Below are positions 1 to 10,627 of a DNA stretch of 64,000 bases, piece after piece. The notes beneath the pieces were generated by a model. It saw nothing but the letters and a program-made list of their open reading frames with translations, was not told the origin of the DNA and made no database searches. The stretch covers positions 1-64,000 of the forward strand of contig NZ_CYGY02000034.1 in the NCBI RefSeq assembly GCF_900007165.1, given 5' to 3'. The translations under genes and the position numbers were made by a program. Source of the DNA: Paraburkholderia piptadeniae (GTDB taxonomy: Bacteria; Pseudomonadota; Gammaproteobacteria; Burkholderiales; Burkholderiaceae). Each line of letters begins with the position of its first letter. The first letter of the stretch is position 1.

Positions 1-99
1 AACCTCCATAAACGCCCGTTCATGTGGACGGCCACCGCCGATTCCATCCTCGAAAAAATCGGGCGTTTATGCAAAGTTATTTCTGGGACAGAACACTAG
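1..99 (+). CDS. IS630-type transposase, C-terminal fragment
   Basis: The first 32 codons of the window read in frame to a TAG stop at 97-99 and contain MWTATADSILEKIGRLCK. That matches the C-terminal end typical of IS630-family DDE transposases, which act as element-specific cut-and-paste recombinases. The start lies upstream of the window, so completeness cannot be judged, and I cannot define the right inverted repeat of the element. It adjoins other mobile-DNA remnants, which fits a decayed island. The family call rests on remembered similarity of a short tail. Confidence 0.65.
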   Translation, partial: NLHKRPFMWTATADSILEKIGRLCKVISGTEH

Positions 100-511
100 C
101 GCGCTGATGAAATTCGACGATATAGGATGCGGACTGATAGAGGGTCGCAACTATGGAGAGTCTCATGGGATTATTCGCGCTTCGAATTGCCCGCGGCGAT
201 GCCGGCGTGCTGAGATTGCACGCATGGGGTCGGCATGTCGGCGTTCAGAGTCGCCTTTTCGGATAGGCGCAGTCGGCCAAGCACGAAGTTCTCTCCGATG
301 AAACCGACACTAGCCGCAACCAGCACCCTCGGGCTTCCTTGTAAAAGATGTCGACACCCGCAGGCGGACTGATCGTAGGCGGTGCCGAAGACGCAAGATT
401 ATAACGGGACGACGACACACCAAGACCCAAAAGCGTGGCTCCATGGGTCCCTCTAGAAGCATACAAGGCTATCGCAAAGAAGCGCACCCGACCAGAAAGG
501 AATAGACGACC
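100..511. other. Intergenic stretch without a supported gene
   Basis: About 410 bp separate the transposase tail from the next plausible start at 512. Open frames here are short, lack recognisable motifs and have no convincing ribosome binding site. The base composition is a little more AT-rich than the housekeeping part of the window, as expected for island DNA. I see no repeat or RNA gene in it. Confidence 0.5.
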
Positions 512-793
512 ATGACCAACGACGAATACACGTTGATGTGCCTAGCCGAATGGCTGCGAGCCATCGACAAAGATCCGGCGAAGGCGTTCGACTACGCCAA
601 AAAGCTCGACGTCATGCGATCCCGTATAGCTGCCAATGGCAGCGGAGCCGGAATGACGGAAGCTCGTGCCGATCGAGCCGACGATGGAGATGGTCGTCGA
701 TGGTTTCGAATCCTGGCCGAATCCAACTTTCAGCAAGCAGGAAGATTGGGAAGCATACGAGGCAATGTCTGGTTGCCAGCAGGCTGCGCATAA
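512..793 (+). CDS. Hypothetical phage-type protein, possibly frameshifted
   Basis: The ATG at 512 follows an AAAGGA-like ribosome binding site at about 10 bp spacing. The first 47 or so residues (MTNDEYTLMCLAEWLRAIDK...) look like real, mixed-composition coding sequence. The remainder overlaps the next gene in another frame and looks like frame-shadow. A one-base indel near 665 would join MTEAR at 653 to the PIEPTMEM reading of the next gene, so the two could be one broken gene or two overlapping genes. I do not recognise a function. Its neighbours are mobile-element genes. Confidence 0.4.
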   Translation: MTNDEYTLMCLAEWLRAIDKDPAKAFDYAKKLDVMRSRIAANGSGAGMTEARADRADDGDGRRWFRILAESNFQQAGRLGSIRGNVWLPAGCA

Positions 794-995
794 AGCTCGA
801 CTCTGCTACGCAGCCATGCTTGCCGCCGCCCCTGCTGCTGACAGCGCGATGGCGAAGCATGCGGAGCGGTATCGGTGGCTGCGTGACATCAAGAACACTG
901 ATGCTCAGGTATTCGTTGAGATGCACAGCGGCGAAAAGCTCGATGCGGTTATCGACGCTGCTATCGCGGCATCCGCAAAGAAAGGCGACGAGTGA
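666..995 (+). CDS. Hypothetical phage/island protein
   Basis: A 109-residue acidic protein starting at GTG 666, with in-frame ATG alternatives at 681 and 687. The composition is natural. The segment AERYRWLRD resembles a motif common in small accessory proteins of Burkholderia prophages, and DAVIDAAIAAS near the C-terminus is also typical of that class. The function is unknown. The start is uncertain because a TGA lies just upstream in this frame at 654-656, while the preceding frame supplies an ATG at 653. A frameshift between the two is possible. Confidence 0.55.
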   Translation: MPIEPTMEMVVDGFESWPNPTFSKQEDWEAYEAMSGCQQAAHKARLCYAAMLAAAPAADSAMAKHAERYRWLRDIKNTDAQVFVEMHSGEKLDAVIDAAIAASAKKGDE

Positions 996-1135
996 TTACC
1001 GCGTTTTCCAGTCTCAATCTACGAGCAGGCATCACACATTGGCATAGCAATATCCCTCCGGATGGCAGCAAATCCTGGCATGACCGAAGCCGCACAACGA
1101 GTAATCCAAACAACGAGAAAACACTGGGGTATCAC

Positions 1136-1444
1136 ATGGACATCGCGAAGGGAAAACGCGTGAGCGCGACCGAGGCGGCACAGATCCTCGCCTTGCCTCG
1201 ATACGCGATCAGCCGGATCGACCTTGCCGGCGAGATCATCCAGCGCTATAAGCTCGGTCACAAAACGCACGTCTACGAACTCGAATCGCTTTATAGATTC
1301 CTTGCGTCATGCCAATCGACACCATTACAAAAGCCGGCCGCCGTCGCTACCGCTGAACGTTCGAACGCGTCATCGAGGGGACTCGCATTCGAAAAACCAA
1401 ATTTCTCCCTCCGGGAATTTCTGCCAAAGCAGCAGACGAGCTAG
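1136..1444 (+). CDS. Excisionase-like helix-turn-helix protein
   Basis: Starting at ATG 1136 the protein reads MDIAKGKRVSATEAAQILAL, a winged-helix/MerR-like recognition helix of the type found in excisionases and island regulators. Residues 1 to about 62 look like the genuine domain. The C-terminal 40 residues overlap the integrase pseudogene in another frame and may be read-through. Small HTH genes immediately upstream of tyrosine integrases usually encode Xis-type directionality factors, which is the role inferred here. I chose 1136 rather than an upstream GTG because the sequence before it is low quality. A general DNA-binding regulator is the alternative. Confidence 0.55.
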   Translation: MDIAKGKRVSATEAAQILALPRYAISRIDLAGEIIQRYKLGHKTHVYELESLYRFLASCQSTPLQKPAAVATAERSNASSRGLAFEKPNFSLREFLPKQQTS

Positions 1445-2300
1445 CGCGCAAGTGGGAGAGCGAGCAATATGAGATCGCCGCGGGCGCGCGCAGGCCTGTC
1501 GTGACCATCGGCGAGTGCGTAATGGCGCACTTCGCCGACAAGAGCAGCGGCTGGAAGGATGCGAAGAAACGAACGCAGATCCTCGAGAAGTGGGCGCCCG
1601 AGTTTTCGGAGCAGGACGCTCTGGAGTTGCATGAGTGGTCAAAGACGTTCGTCGGCTATCTGCGTGCATCGACGGATCATCGCGGAGTCGCAAAGCACCC
1701 GCTGACGGATGGTGCGATCCGAAACATCCCCGCGTACATTCGCGCGGCGATCAGATACGCGCACCAGGCCGGCCGGCTGGAAACGGACCAGACCGCGCGC
1801 ATGGTGATTCCCGGCGTGAACAATGAGCGCCATCATTACCCGCAGCGACGCGGAATGTTGGAGATCGCGCGCGCGTGCGGGGACAGGGAAGTGCGAGCCG
1901 CAATCCGCATCGCGTTTACTCGGGCATGCGCCGCGGCGAGATCCTGCCCGCCAAGGTGACCCGAAACGGCTACTCGCTCGACGACTCGAAGAACGGGCGG
2001 CCGCGCATCATCCCGATCCACCCGCGCATCGCCGTGCTCGCCCGCCGCGTGCGGTTCACGATACCTGTCTGAAAGTTCGAGGACGGCTGGCAGGCAGCCC
2101 GCGTGGCTGCTGGCTATCCGCCCAAGAAGTTTCACGATCTACGGCACGGCGCCGCATCGGAAATGATCAACGCCGGCATCGATCTGTTCACGGTTGGCGG
2201 GGTGTTAGGCCACAAATCGACGGTGTCGACTAAGCGCTATTCGCACCTGGTCACGGACCGCCTGGAAGACGCCGTCGCGCGGATCGGGCAGAAGCGGTAA
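1309..2300 (+). pseudogene. Tyrosine site-specific integrase, inactivated
   Basis: Reading from ATG 1309 gives an integrase of about 330 codons broken three times: a TGA at 1354-1356 after AGRRRYR, a single-base loss in the T-run near 1915 (frame 1 changes to frame 0 at AF/YSGMRRGEIL), and a TGA at 2070-2072. All catalytic elements of the phage integrase family remain recognisable: Arg in SGMRRGEIL, HDLRH (HxxR), LGHKS, and the nucleophile Tyr in TKRYSHL. The N-terminal part (IRKTKFLPPGISAKAADEL) is the arm/core-binding region. The gene ends 86 bp from the 3' end of a tRNA gene, the usual position of an island integrase. I infer that this integrase once inserted the upstream DNA there and is now dead. 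Confidence 0.85.
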
Positions 2301-2386
2301 GAGCGCCGAATCGGGTTTCGGGCAGAAAAACCCACACCCCTGATTCAGTGGCTGGCGATGTGAATTTGCGGAAGGCTTATGGGGCT

Positions 2387-2474
2387 TGGTGGGCCGGGTG
2401 GGATTCGAACCCACGATGTCCTTTCGGAGGCGGATTATGAGTCCGCTGCCTGCAACCAGCACGGCGTCCGGCCC
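2387..2474 (-). tRNA. tRNA with CAU anticodon and long variable arm (tRNA-Ile2/Met-like, atypical)
   Basis: On the minus strand an 88-nt cloverleaf folds with a perfect 7-bp acceptor stem (GGGCCGG/CCGGCCC), a 5-bp anticodon stem (GCGGA/TCCGC) with loop CTCATAA, and a perfect T arm (GTGGG, loop TTCGAAT, CCCAC). Discriminator A and an encoded CCA follow. The anticodon is CAU. Between the anticodon and T stems are 15 nt that form a small hairpin (TCC-GAAA-GGA), which is class II architecture normally seen in Leu, Ser and Tyr tRNAs. The D stem is only 3 bp, and positions 8 and 14 read A and U instead of the usual U and A. Charging identity cannot be deduced. The integrase pseudogene sits at its 3' end, so this was probably an attachment site. 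Confidence 0.75.
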
Positions 2475-2510
2475 AACGATGCTTCACGAGGGAAGCAGGA
2501 GGGGACCAAC

Positions 2511-2537
2511 AAAAAGACCCGGTCTGAAGGCCGGGCC
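2511..2537 (-). terminator. Rho-independent terminator candidate
   Basis: On the minus strand a 9-bp GC-rich stem (GGCCCGGCC with GACCGGGTC-type partner, 2516-2524 and 2529-2537) has a 4-nt loop and is followed by a T-run at 2511-2515. It lies between rpoD and the tRNA gene and would be a second barrier behind the stronger structure at 2567-2617. Confidence 0.6.
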
Positions 2538-2566
2538 TGTTCGCTGATTGGCCGACATACTACACG

Positions 2567-2617
2567 AAAAAAGGGCCTCCGTGATCGCTTCGCTGAACAA
2601 AACGATCGGGAAGCCCC
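2567..2617 (-). terminator. Rho-independent terminator of rpoD
   Basis: The minus strand shows a long stem, GGGCTTCC-CGATCG pairing with CGATC-A-CGGAGGCCC (2603-2617 with 2573-2587), followed directly by six T residues (2567-2572). It starts about 45 bp beyond the rpoD stop codon and is well placed to end the rpsU-yqeY-dnaG-rpoD transcript. Confidence 0.8.
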
Positions 2618-2660
2618 ATATGCAGATCAAGTCAGCGAGCAGTCAACGAACGCACCTCGA

Positions 2661-5051
<2,391 letters not shown>

Positions 5052-5136
5052 TGCAATCGCCTTTTATCGCCTTTGCCTGGAAAACAAAACCGCTGAGAAC
5101 CTTTTATTATAGCACCCGGGTTTCAGCCCTTCCCTT

Positions 5137-7023
5137 TCACAGTCCGAGCTGACGCTTCATGTCAGCACGTTTTTTCATCAGCTCCGTCAATTCCGAAAAC
5201 TCCTCAGGGGTGTGCCTCGACTGACGCGACAATTGATCCAGCCGCTCGCAATACGCGTCATAGCGCATCTTCAGAATGGCGGCTTTCAATTCCTCGCCGG
5301 CGAGGCGCTCGTGCTCGCGGCGCTCGTCGGCGACCGTCGCGTCCTCGGGATTCTTCAACAGCAGATCCCGGACGTTTTCATCATAGTCCAGAATTTCGCG
5401 GAAGATTTCCTCGAAGGTGGGGGCGTTCGCCCCGTTTCGCAACAGATCGGACAACAGCTGAAATTCCGCCGTGTCGCCCAGCCCGCGCGCATGCGTCGTC
5501 ACTTCCTCGAACAGTTCGCCGTGCCGCGTAACCTGTAGCAGCGCCTGCTCTTCTTCTTCGTCGAGCGCCGCGACGATGCGCGGATGCATCACCAGATTGC
5601 GCAGCGCCCGCTGCTCGATACCCGTGACGCTGCGGCGATCTTTGCGGGCAGGCGCGCTGCGTGCTACAGCCGCGATCCGCGCATCGACTTCGCACAGAGC
5701 GGCCACTTCCTCGAACGGCACGTCGAGCCGGTCCGCGAACATGTGCATGATCTGCGCGCGCAAAGCGTTTGCGGGCAGCATCTGCAAGAGCGGCTTCGCG
5801 TCGAAGAGCGCCCGCGCGCGGCCTTCCGGTTGATCCAGCTCCTTACCGGCCAGCACCTCGTTCAGCAGGAACTGTGACAGCGGCATAGCGCGGCGCACCT
5901 GTTCCGCGAAGGCGTCAGTGCCGAATTCGCGGACATAGCTGTCGGGATCGTGCTCCGCCGGCAGGAACAGGAAGCGGATCGTTCGGTTGTCGGCGGCATG
6001 CGGCAGACACGCGTCGAGCGCGCGGCGCGCGGCGCGGCGGCCCGCCGAATCGCCGTCGAAACTGAACACGACCGTATCCGTCTGGCGCATCAGTTTCTGC
6101 ACATGAATCGGCGTGCAAGCCGTGCCCAGCGTCGCGACGGCGTTCTCGAAGCCCAACTGTGCGAGCGCAACCACGTCCATATAACCTTCGACGACCAGCA
6201 CGTATCCTTGTTCTCGGATCGCGAGCCGCGCCTCGAACAGCCCATACAGCTCGCTGCCTTTGTTAAATAAAGGCGTTTCGGGCGAATTCAAATACTTGGG
6301 CTCGCCGCCGTCGAGCACGCGCCCGCCAAAGCCGATCACCTGGCCTTTCACGTTGCGGATCGGGAACATCACGCGTTCGCGGAAGCGGTCGTAGCGCCGG
6401 TTCTGTCCCTGAGCATCGGACTTCTCGCTGACGATCACGAGCCCCGCCTCGACGAGGGCGTCGTCCCGATAGTTGGGGAATGCCGCTTCGAGGTTCTGCC
6501 AGCCGTCGGGCGCGTAGCCGAGGCCGAAGCGTTTCGCGATTTCGCCCGTCAGACCGCGCTTCTTGAGGTACTGGATCGCGTTCGGCGCGCCGCGCAACTG
6601 TGTGCGGTAGTAGTCGTTGGCCGTCTGCATCACGTCGGTCAGCGCCGTCGCCACGGCCTTCGATACGGCGGGCGCGTAGCCTTCGCCACCAGAACTACCG
6701 CCTCCCGAGCCGCCGCCGCGCATCGGCGCGGGCTCCTGCGGCACGGTCAGACCGACGGATTGCGCCAGCTCGTTGACAGCTTCCGGGAACGACAGCGCCG
6801 CGTGCTCCATCAGAAAGCCGATGGCCGTGCCATGCGCGCCACAGCCGAAGCAGTGATAGAACTGCTTAGTCGGACTAACGGTGAACGAAGGGCTCTTTTC
6901 GTTGTGAAACGGACAGAGTCCCATGAAGTTCGCGCCGCCCTTTTTCAACTGCACATACCGGCCGACCACGTCGACGATATCGACGCGGTTCAACAGGTCT
7001 TGCAGGAAGGAATGCGGAATCAC
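5137..7023 (-). CDS. dnaG: DNA primase DnaG
   Basis: Synthesises RNA primers for replication at the fork together with DnaB. The 628-residue protein begins with the zinc-binding domain (C37, H40, C58 and C61 within LCPFHNEKSPSF and FYHCFGCGAHG). The catalytic RNA polymerase/TOPRIM core follows, with VVEGYMDVVAL near residue 275 and FSFDGDSAGRRAARRA near 315. The C-terminal helicase-interaction domain ends in KKRADMKRQLGL. The start codon is GTG at 7023, supported by the conserved opening IPHSFLQDLL. It lies between yqeY and rpoD in the conserved macromolecular-synthesis operon, 85 bp upstream of rpoD. Confidence 0.96.
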   Translation of the reverse strand: MIPHSFLQDLLNRVDIVDVVGRYVQLKKGGANFMGLCPFHNEKSPSFTVSPTKQFYHCFGCGAHGTAIGFLMEHAALSFPEAVNELAQSVGLTVPQEPAPMRGGGSGGGSSGGEGYAPAVSKAVATALTDVMQTANDYYRTQLRGAPNAIQYLKKRGLTGEIAKRFGLGYAPDGWQNLEAAFPNYRDDALVEAGLVIVSEKSDAQGQNRRYDRFRERVMFPIRNVKGQVIGFGGRVLDGGEPKYLNSPETPLFNKGSELYGLFEARLAIREQGYVLVVEGYMDVVALAQLGFENAVATLGTACTPIHVQKLMRQTDTVVFSFDGDSAGRRAARRALDACLPHAADNRTIRFLFLPAEHDPDSYVREFGTDAFAEQVRRAMPLSQFLLNEVLAGKELDQPEGRARALFDAKPLLQMLPANALRAQIMHMFADRLDVPFEEVAALCEVDARIAAVARSAPARKDRRSVTGIEQRALRNLVMHPRIVAALDEEEEQALLQVTRHGELFEEVTTHARGLGDTAEFQLLSDLLRNGANAPTFEEIFREILDYDENVRDLLLKNPEDATVADERREHERLAGEELKAAILKMRYDAYCERLDQLSRQSRHTPEEFSELTELMKKRADMKRQLGL

Positions 7024-7142
7024 AGTGGAGACGCGGCCTTAAAAGGAGTGAGGCACTGGGGTAAGGCACGGGCGCGAGATACGCCCACCGTGCGCGCAGC
7101 CGCGAGACAGCAAGCACGCACGGTGAAAACCAACGGCCGGCT

Positions 7143-7589
7143 TTATTTCGACAGCGCGGCCTTGACCTGCGCGGACACGGCCGTCATGTCGGCGCGGCCG
7201 GCGAGCTTCGGCTTCAGCACGCCCATTACCTTGCCCATGTCCTGCGGACCGGCGGCGCCGACCTGCGCGACGGCCGCCTGCACTTCGGCGGCGATTTCCG
7301 CGTCCGACAACTGCTCGGGCATATAGGCGCTCAGCACGGCCAGTTCGGCCTGTTCCTTTTCGACGAGATCGGTGCGGCCGGCCGTTTCGAACTGGGCGAT
7401 CGAGTCCTTGCGCTGCTTGATCATCTTGTCGACGACGGCCGTCACGCCTGCGTCGTCCAGTTCCACGCGATCGTCCACTTCACGCTGCTTGATGGCGGCG
7501 AGGAGCAGCCGGATCGTGCCGAGGCGCTCGGTTTCGCGCGCGCGCATCGCTGCTTTCATGTCGTCGTTGATTCGGACCTTGAGACTCAT
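7143..7589 (-). CDS. yqeY: GatB/YqeY domain protein
   Basis: A 148-residue protein of the YqeY family, related to the tail domain of the GatB amidotransferase subunit and implicated by homology in tRNA-dependent amidation or tRNA binding. Its exact role is unproven. The sequence is complete for the family: N-terminal helical domain (LKVRINDDMKAAMRARETER), GQD-type middle with DKMIKQRKDSIAQFE, and the C-terminal part with YMPEQLSDAEI and QDMGKVMGVLKPKLAGRAD. Its position between rpsU and dnaG is the usual one in beta- and gammaproteobacteria. Confidence 0.93.
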   Translation of the reverse strand: MSLKVRINDDMKAAMRARETERLGTIRLLLAAIKQREVDDRVELDDAGVTAVVDKMIKQRKDSIAQFETAGRTDLVEKEQAELAVLSAYMPEQLSDAEIAAEVQAAVAQVGAAGPQDMGKVMGVLKPKLAGRADMTAVSAQVKAALSK

Positions 7590-7889
7590 CGTTCACCTGA
7601 ATGCGTGGAGTTAAAAAAGCGGGTGAAGACGCGGTGCAGAGCGCAAAAACCCGCTTGGGATCGTTCCTCAAGCGGGTTAGTACCCGGGCTGGAACCCGGG
7701 TTGGTCCGGATACACAATGAATTCGCGCATCTGGATGCGGCCTTGCGGAACTCTGACCGAAACGGCCTGGGGCCGTTCGGAACCGTTCGAGGCCGGTTGC
7801 CGCAGCGCCGGCACACTTGCGCGCCGTCACCTTGTGTGAACCGCTGCTTTCGCGGAAACATCGGGCAAGAGCCGCGACTTCACGTTGAA
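7590..7889. other. rpsU-yqeY spacer with terminator and hairpins
   Basis: This 300-bp gap has no supported gene. It holds the minus-strand terminator at 7645-7678 plus two further dyads: CCCGGG arms around 7683-7701, and CCGAA/TTCGG arms around a GGCC core near 7757-7781. The hairpins suggest that S21 mRNA is partly processed or attenuated before yqeY-dnaG-rpoD, as known for the E. coli rpsU-dnaG interval. That functional reading is inference. Confidence 0.5.
7645..7678 (-). terminator. Internal rho-independent terminator downstream of rpsU
   Basis: On the minus strand AACCCGCTTG and CAAGCGGGTT form a perfect 10-bp stem around an 11-nt loop, followed by further T residues (7645-7648). It lies between rpsU and yqeY, so it can reduce read-through from the abundant S21 message into dnaG and rpoD. 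Confidence 0.75.
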
Positions 7890-8102
7890 TCAGTAAAACT
7901 TCTTGGGCAGTTGCTGGCTGCGCAGACGCTTGAAATGGCGCTTCACTGCAGCCGCCTTTTTCCGCTTGCGCTCTGACGTCGGCTTTTCGTAAAACTCGCG
8001 CGCACGCAGTTCGGTCAGCAGGCCGTTCTTTTCGATCGTGCGCTTGAAGCGGCGCATCGCGACTTCAAAAGGCTCGTTTTCTTTAACGCGGATAGTCGTC
8101 AT
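7890..8102 (-). CDS. rpsU: 30S ribosomal protein S21
   Basis: Small basic ribosomal protein of 70 residues that binds the 30S subunit near the 3' end of 16S rRNA and helps initiation. The sequence MTTIRVKENEPFEVAMRRFK followed by a strongly basic C-terminus (KRKKAAAVKRHFKRLRSQQ) is diagnostic. It is the first gene of the operon that continues to yqeY, dnaG and rpoD. An AT-richer 76-bp spacer upstream should carry the operon promoter. Confidence 0.97.
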   Translation of the reverse strand: MTTIRVKENEPFEVAMRRFKRTIEKNGLLTELRAREFYEKPTSERKRKKAAAVKRHFKRLRSQQLPKKFY

Positions 8103-8178
8103 CTTTCAATAACGGAGCTTGGCAAAGAAGAGAAAGTATAGCAGGTGTTTCGCACAATCATATTTCGGTGTCAAGCCC

Positions 8179-9414
8179 TTATTTCACGAGCGCCTGACCC
8201 CTCGTCCCGGCGTATTCGGCGGCCGCCTGGCCTGCCGCCACGCCCGACGCCCACGCCCACTGGAAGTTGTAGCCGCCGAGCCAGCCCGTCACGTCGACGG
8301 CCTCGCCGATGAAGTACAAACCGGGCATGCGCGCGCTCATCATCGTCGCCGACGACAGCTCTCGCGTGTCGATGCCGCCGCGCGTCACCTCGGCTTTCTT
8401 GTACCCTTCGGTGCCGTTCGGCGTGAGCGTCCAGCGCGACAACGCCTCGCCGACCCGCCGCAGCGACTTGTCGGGTAGATCGGCAAGGCGCGCTTCGGCG
8501 GGCACGCCATGCGTTTGCAGCCAGACGTGCGCGAGCCGCGTCGGCACCCATTCGGCGAGCAGATTCGCGATCTGGCGCTTCGTCGCGCTTTTCGCCTCCA
8601 GCAGCGCCGCGACGGCGTCCTGCTCCGGCAGCAGGTTGATGTGCACGGGCTCGCCCGGCTGCCAGTAGCTCGAAATCTGCAGCACGCCGGGACCGGACAG
8701 CCCGCGATGCGTGAGCAGCAGGTCTTCGACGAACTCGCCGCCCGACTTCTTCGCGCCCGTCGCCAGATGCACTTCCAGCGAGACGCCCGAAAGCTCCGAA
8801 AACGGCTGCCAGTCGGCGGGAGCAAACGTGAGCGGCACAAGAGCCGGCCGCGTGTCGATCAGCTTGTGTCCGAACTGCTTCGCGAGACGATAGGCAAAAT
8901 CCGTCGCGCCGATCTTCGGAATCGACAGCCCGCCCGTCGCGACGACGAGCGCGCGGGTGCGGATCGGACCGGCGCGCGTATCCAGCGTGAAGCCTTCGGA
9001 ATCGGCATGGCGCACCTGCTCGACGGCGAGCGGCCGGCGCCACGCGATGTTGCCCGCGTCGCATTCGCTCTTCAGCACGTCGATGACGGCGTCGCTCGAC
9101 TGGTCGCAGAACAGCTGTCCCTTGTGCTTTTCGTGCCACGTCACGCGATATTGCTTGAGCAGCGCCATGAAATCGCGCGGCGTGTAGCGCGCCAGCGCGG
9201 AGCGGCAGAAATGCGGATTCGCCGACAGATAATTCGCGGGCCCCGCGTACAGATTCGTGAAGTTGCAGCGGCCGCCGCCCGAGATGCGGATTTTTTCGGC
9301 GAGCCGCGCCCCGTGGTCGATCAGCACGACACGCCGGCCGAGCTGCCCCGCCACCGATGCGCACATCATGCCCGCCGCGCCCGCGCCGATTACGGCGATA
9401 TCGAAGGATTCCAT
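8179..9414 (-). CDS. BaiN/HI0933-like NAD(P)/FAD-dependent oxidoreductase
   Basis: Flavoprotein of 411 residues. The N-terminal dinucleotide fold IAVIGAGAAGMMCA (residues 6-19) is followed by IRISGGGRCNFTN, the signature of the HI0933/BaiN family, and a C-terminal FAD-contact motif GLYFIGEAVDVTGWLGGYN. The physiological substrate of these widespread enzymes is unknown in most bacteria. Some members reduce steroid or bile-acid enones. It is transcribed away from tsaD and toward rpsU, with a 76-bp gap to rpsU. Confidence 0.9.
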   Translation of the reverse strand: MESFDIAVIGAGAAGMMCASVAGQLGRRVVLIDHGARLAEKIRISGGGRCNFTNLYAGPANYLSANPHFCRSALARYTPRDFMALLKQYRVTWHEKHKGQLFCDQSSDAVIDVLKSECDAGNIAWRRPLAVEQVRHADSEGFTLDTRAGPIRTRALVVATGGLSIPKIGATDFAYRLAKQFGHKLIDTRPALVPLTFAPADWQPFSELSGVSLEVHLATGAKKSGGEFVEDLLLTHRGLSGPGVLQISSYWQPGEPVHINLLPEQDAVAALLEAKSATKRQIANLLAEWVPTRLAHVWLQTHGVPAEARLADLPDKSLRRVGEALSRWTLTPNGTEGYKKAEVTRGGIDTRELSSATMMSARMPGLYFIGEAVDVTGWLGGYNFQWAWASGVAAGQAAAEYAGTRGQALVK

Positions 9415-9547
9415 GGGGCTGCATTGTACCGGCGCGGCGGGCGGCTCCGGCGCCGCAACGCCCGCGCTGCTATACTTTCAGGTTCCTTTTTGATGCTCCG
9501 GGCGCCCTTCCCAGGCGCCCCGACTGACCCCGATTGGCGTTCGAATC

Positions 9548-10573
9548 ATGCTCGTTCTCGGCATAGAAAGCTCCTGCGACGAAACCGGCCTCGCGCTCTA
9601 CGACACCGAACGCGGCCTGCTCGCGCACGCGCTGCATTCGCAGATCGCGATGCATCGCGAATACGGCGGCGTCGTGCCGGAACTGGCGTCGCGCGACCAT
9701 ATCCGGCGCGCGCTGCCGCTGCTCGAAGAGGTGCTGGAGCGCTCGGGCGCCGCGCGCGGCGACATCGACGCGATCGCCTATACGCAAGGCCCGGGGCTCG
9801 CGGGAGCGCTGCTGGTCGGCGCGAGCATCGCCAATTCGCTCGCGATGGCGTGGAACAAGCCGACCATCGGCATTCATCACCTGGAAGGGCATTTGCTGTC
9901 GCCGCTGCTGGTCGATGCGCCACCGACGTTTCCGTTCGTCGCGCTGCTGGTGTCGGGCGGCCACACGCAACTGATGCGCGTCACCGACGTGGGCGTTTAC
10001 GAGACGCTCGGCGAAACGCTCGACGACGCCGCCGGCGAAGCCTTCGACAAAACCGCGAAGCTGCTCGGCCTCGGCTATCCGGGCGGACCGGAAGTGTCGC
10101 GGCTCGCGGAATTCGGCACGCCGGGCGCGGTCGTGCTGCCGCGTCCGATGCTCCACTCGGGCGACCTCGATTTCAGCTTCAGCGGACTGAAGACGGCCGT
10201 GCTGACGCACGTGAAGAAGCTCGGAAGCAATGTCTGCGAGCAGGCCAAAGCCGATCTCGCGCGTGGCTTCGTCGACGCGGCCGTCGACGTGCTGGCCTCG
10301 AAGTCGCTCGCCGCGCTGAAGAAGACGAAGCTCAAGCGCCTCGTGGTGGCGGGCGGCGTCGGCGCGAACCGGCAGTTGCGCGAGGCGCTGTCCGCGGCGG
10401 CGAAGAAGCGCGGCTTCGACGTGCACTACCCGGACCTGTCGCTGTGCACCGACAACGGCGCGATGATCGCGCTCGCGGGCGCGCTGCGGCTGCAACGCTG
10501 GCCCGCGCAGGCCGCGAACGATTACGCGTTCACGGTGAAGCCGCGCTGGGATCTGTCGTCGCTGGCGCGCTGA
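9548..10573 (+). CDS. tsaD: tRNA N6-adenosine threonylcarbamoyltransferase TsaD
   Basis: Catalyses the last step of t6A37 formation on ANN-decoding tRNAs, using threonylcarbamoyl-AMP made by TsaC and acting with TsaB and TsaE. The 341-residue protein shows the ASKHA fold: MLVLGIESSCDETGLALYD at the N-terminus, the metal-binding histidines in IGIHHLEGHLLSP (about 110-120), LLVSGGHTQL, the phosphate loop region DDAAGEAFDKTAKLLGLGYP, and VVAGGVGANRQLR. It is divergent from the flavoprotein gene, with a 133-bp gap containing a TATACT -10-like hexamer at 9471. A bidirectional terminator follows at 10628-10657. Confidence 0.97.
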   Translation: MLVLGIESSCDETGLALYDTERGLLAHALHSQIAMHREYGGVVPELASRDHIRRALPLLEEVLERSGAARGDIDAIAYTQGPGLAGALLVGASIANSLAMAWNKPTIGIHHLEGHLLSPLLVDAPPTFPFVALLVSGGHTQLMRVTDVGVYETLGETLDDAAGEAFDKTAKLLGLGYPGGPEVSRLAEFGTPGAVVLPRPMLHSGDLDFSFSGLKTAVLTHVKKLGSNVCEQAKADLARGFVDAAVDVLASKSLAALKKTKLKRLVVAGGVGANRQLREALSAAAKKRGFDVHYPDLSLCTDNGAMIALAGALRLQRWPAQAANDYAFTVKPRWDLSSLAR

Positions 10574-10627
10574 GGCGCTTTCCTCGCGATACCGACAACG
10601 GCGCGCCATCAAACGGCGCACAACGTA

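Noticed and set aside
9471..9540. Riboswitch before tsaD
   Set aside because: The spacer is short and shows no aptamer-like conserved core, only a -10-like hexamer.
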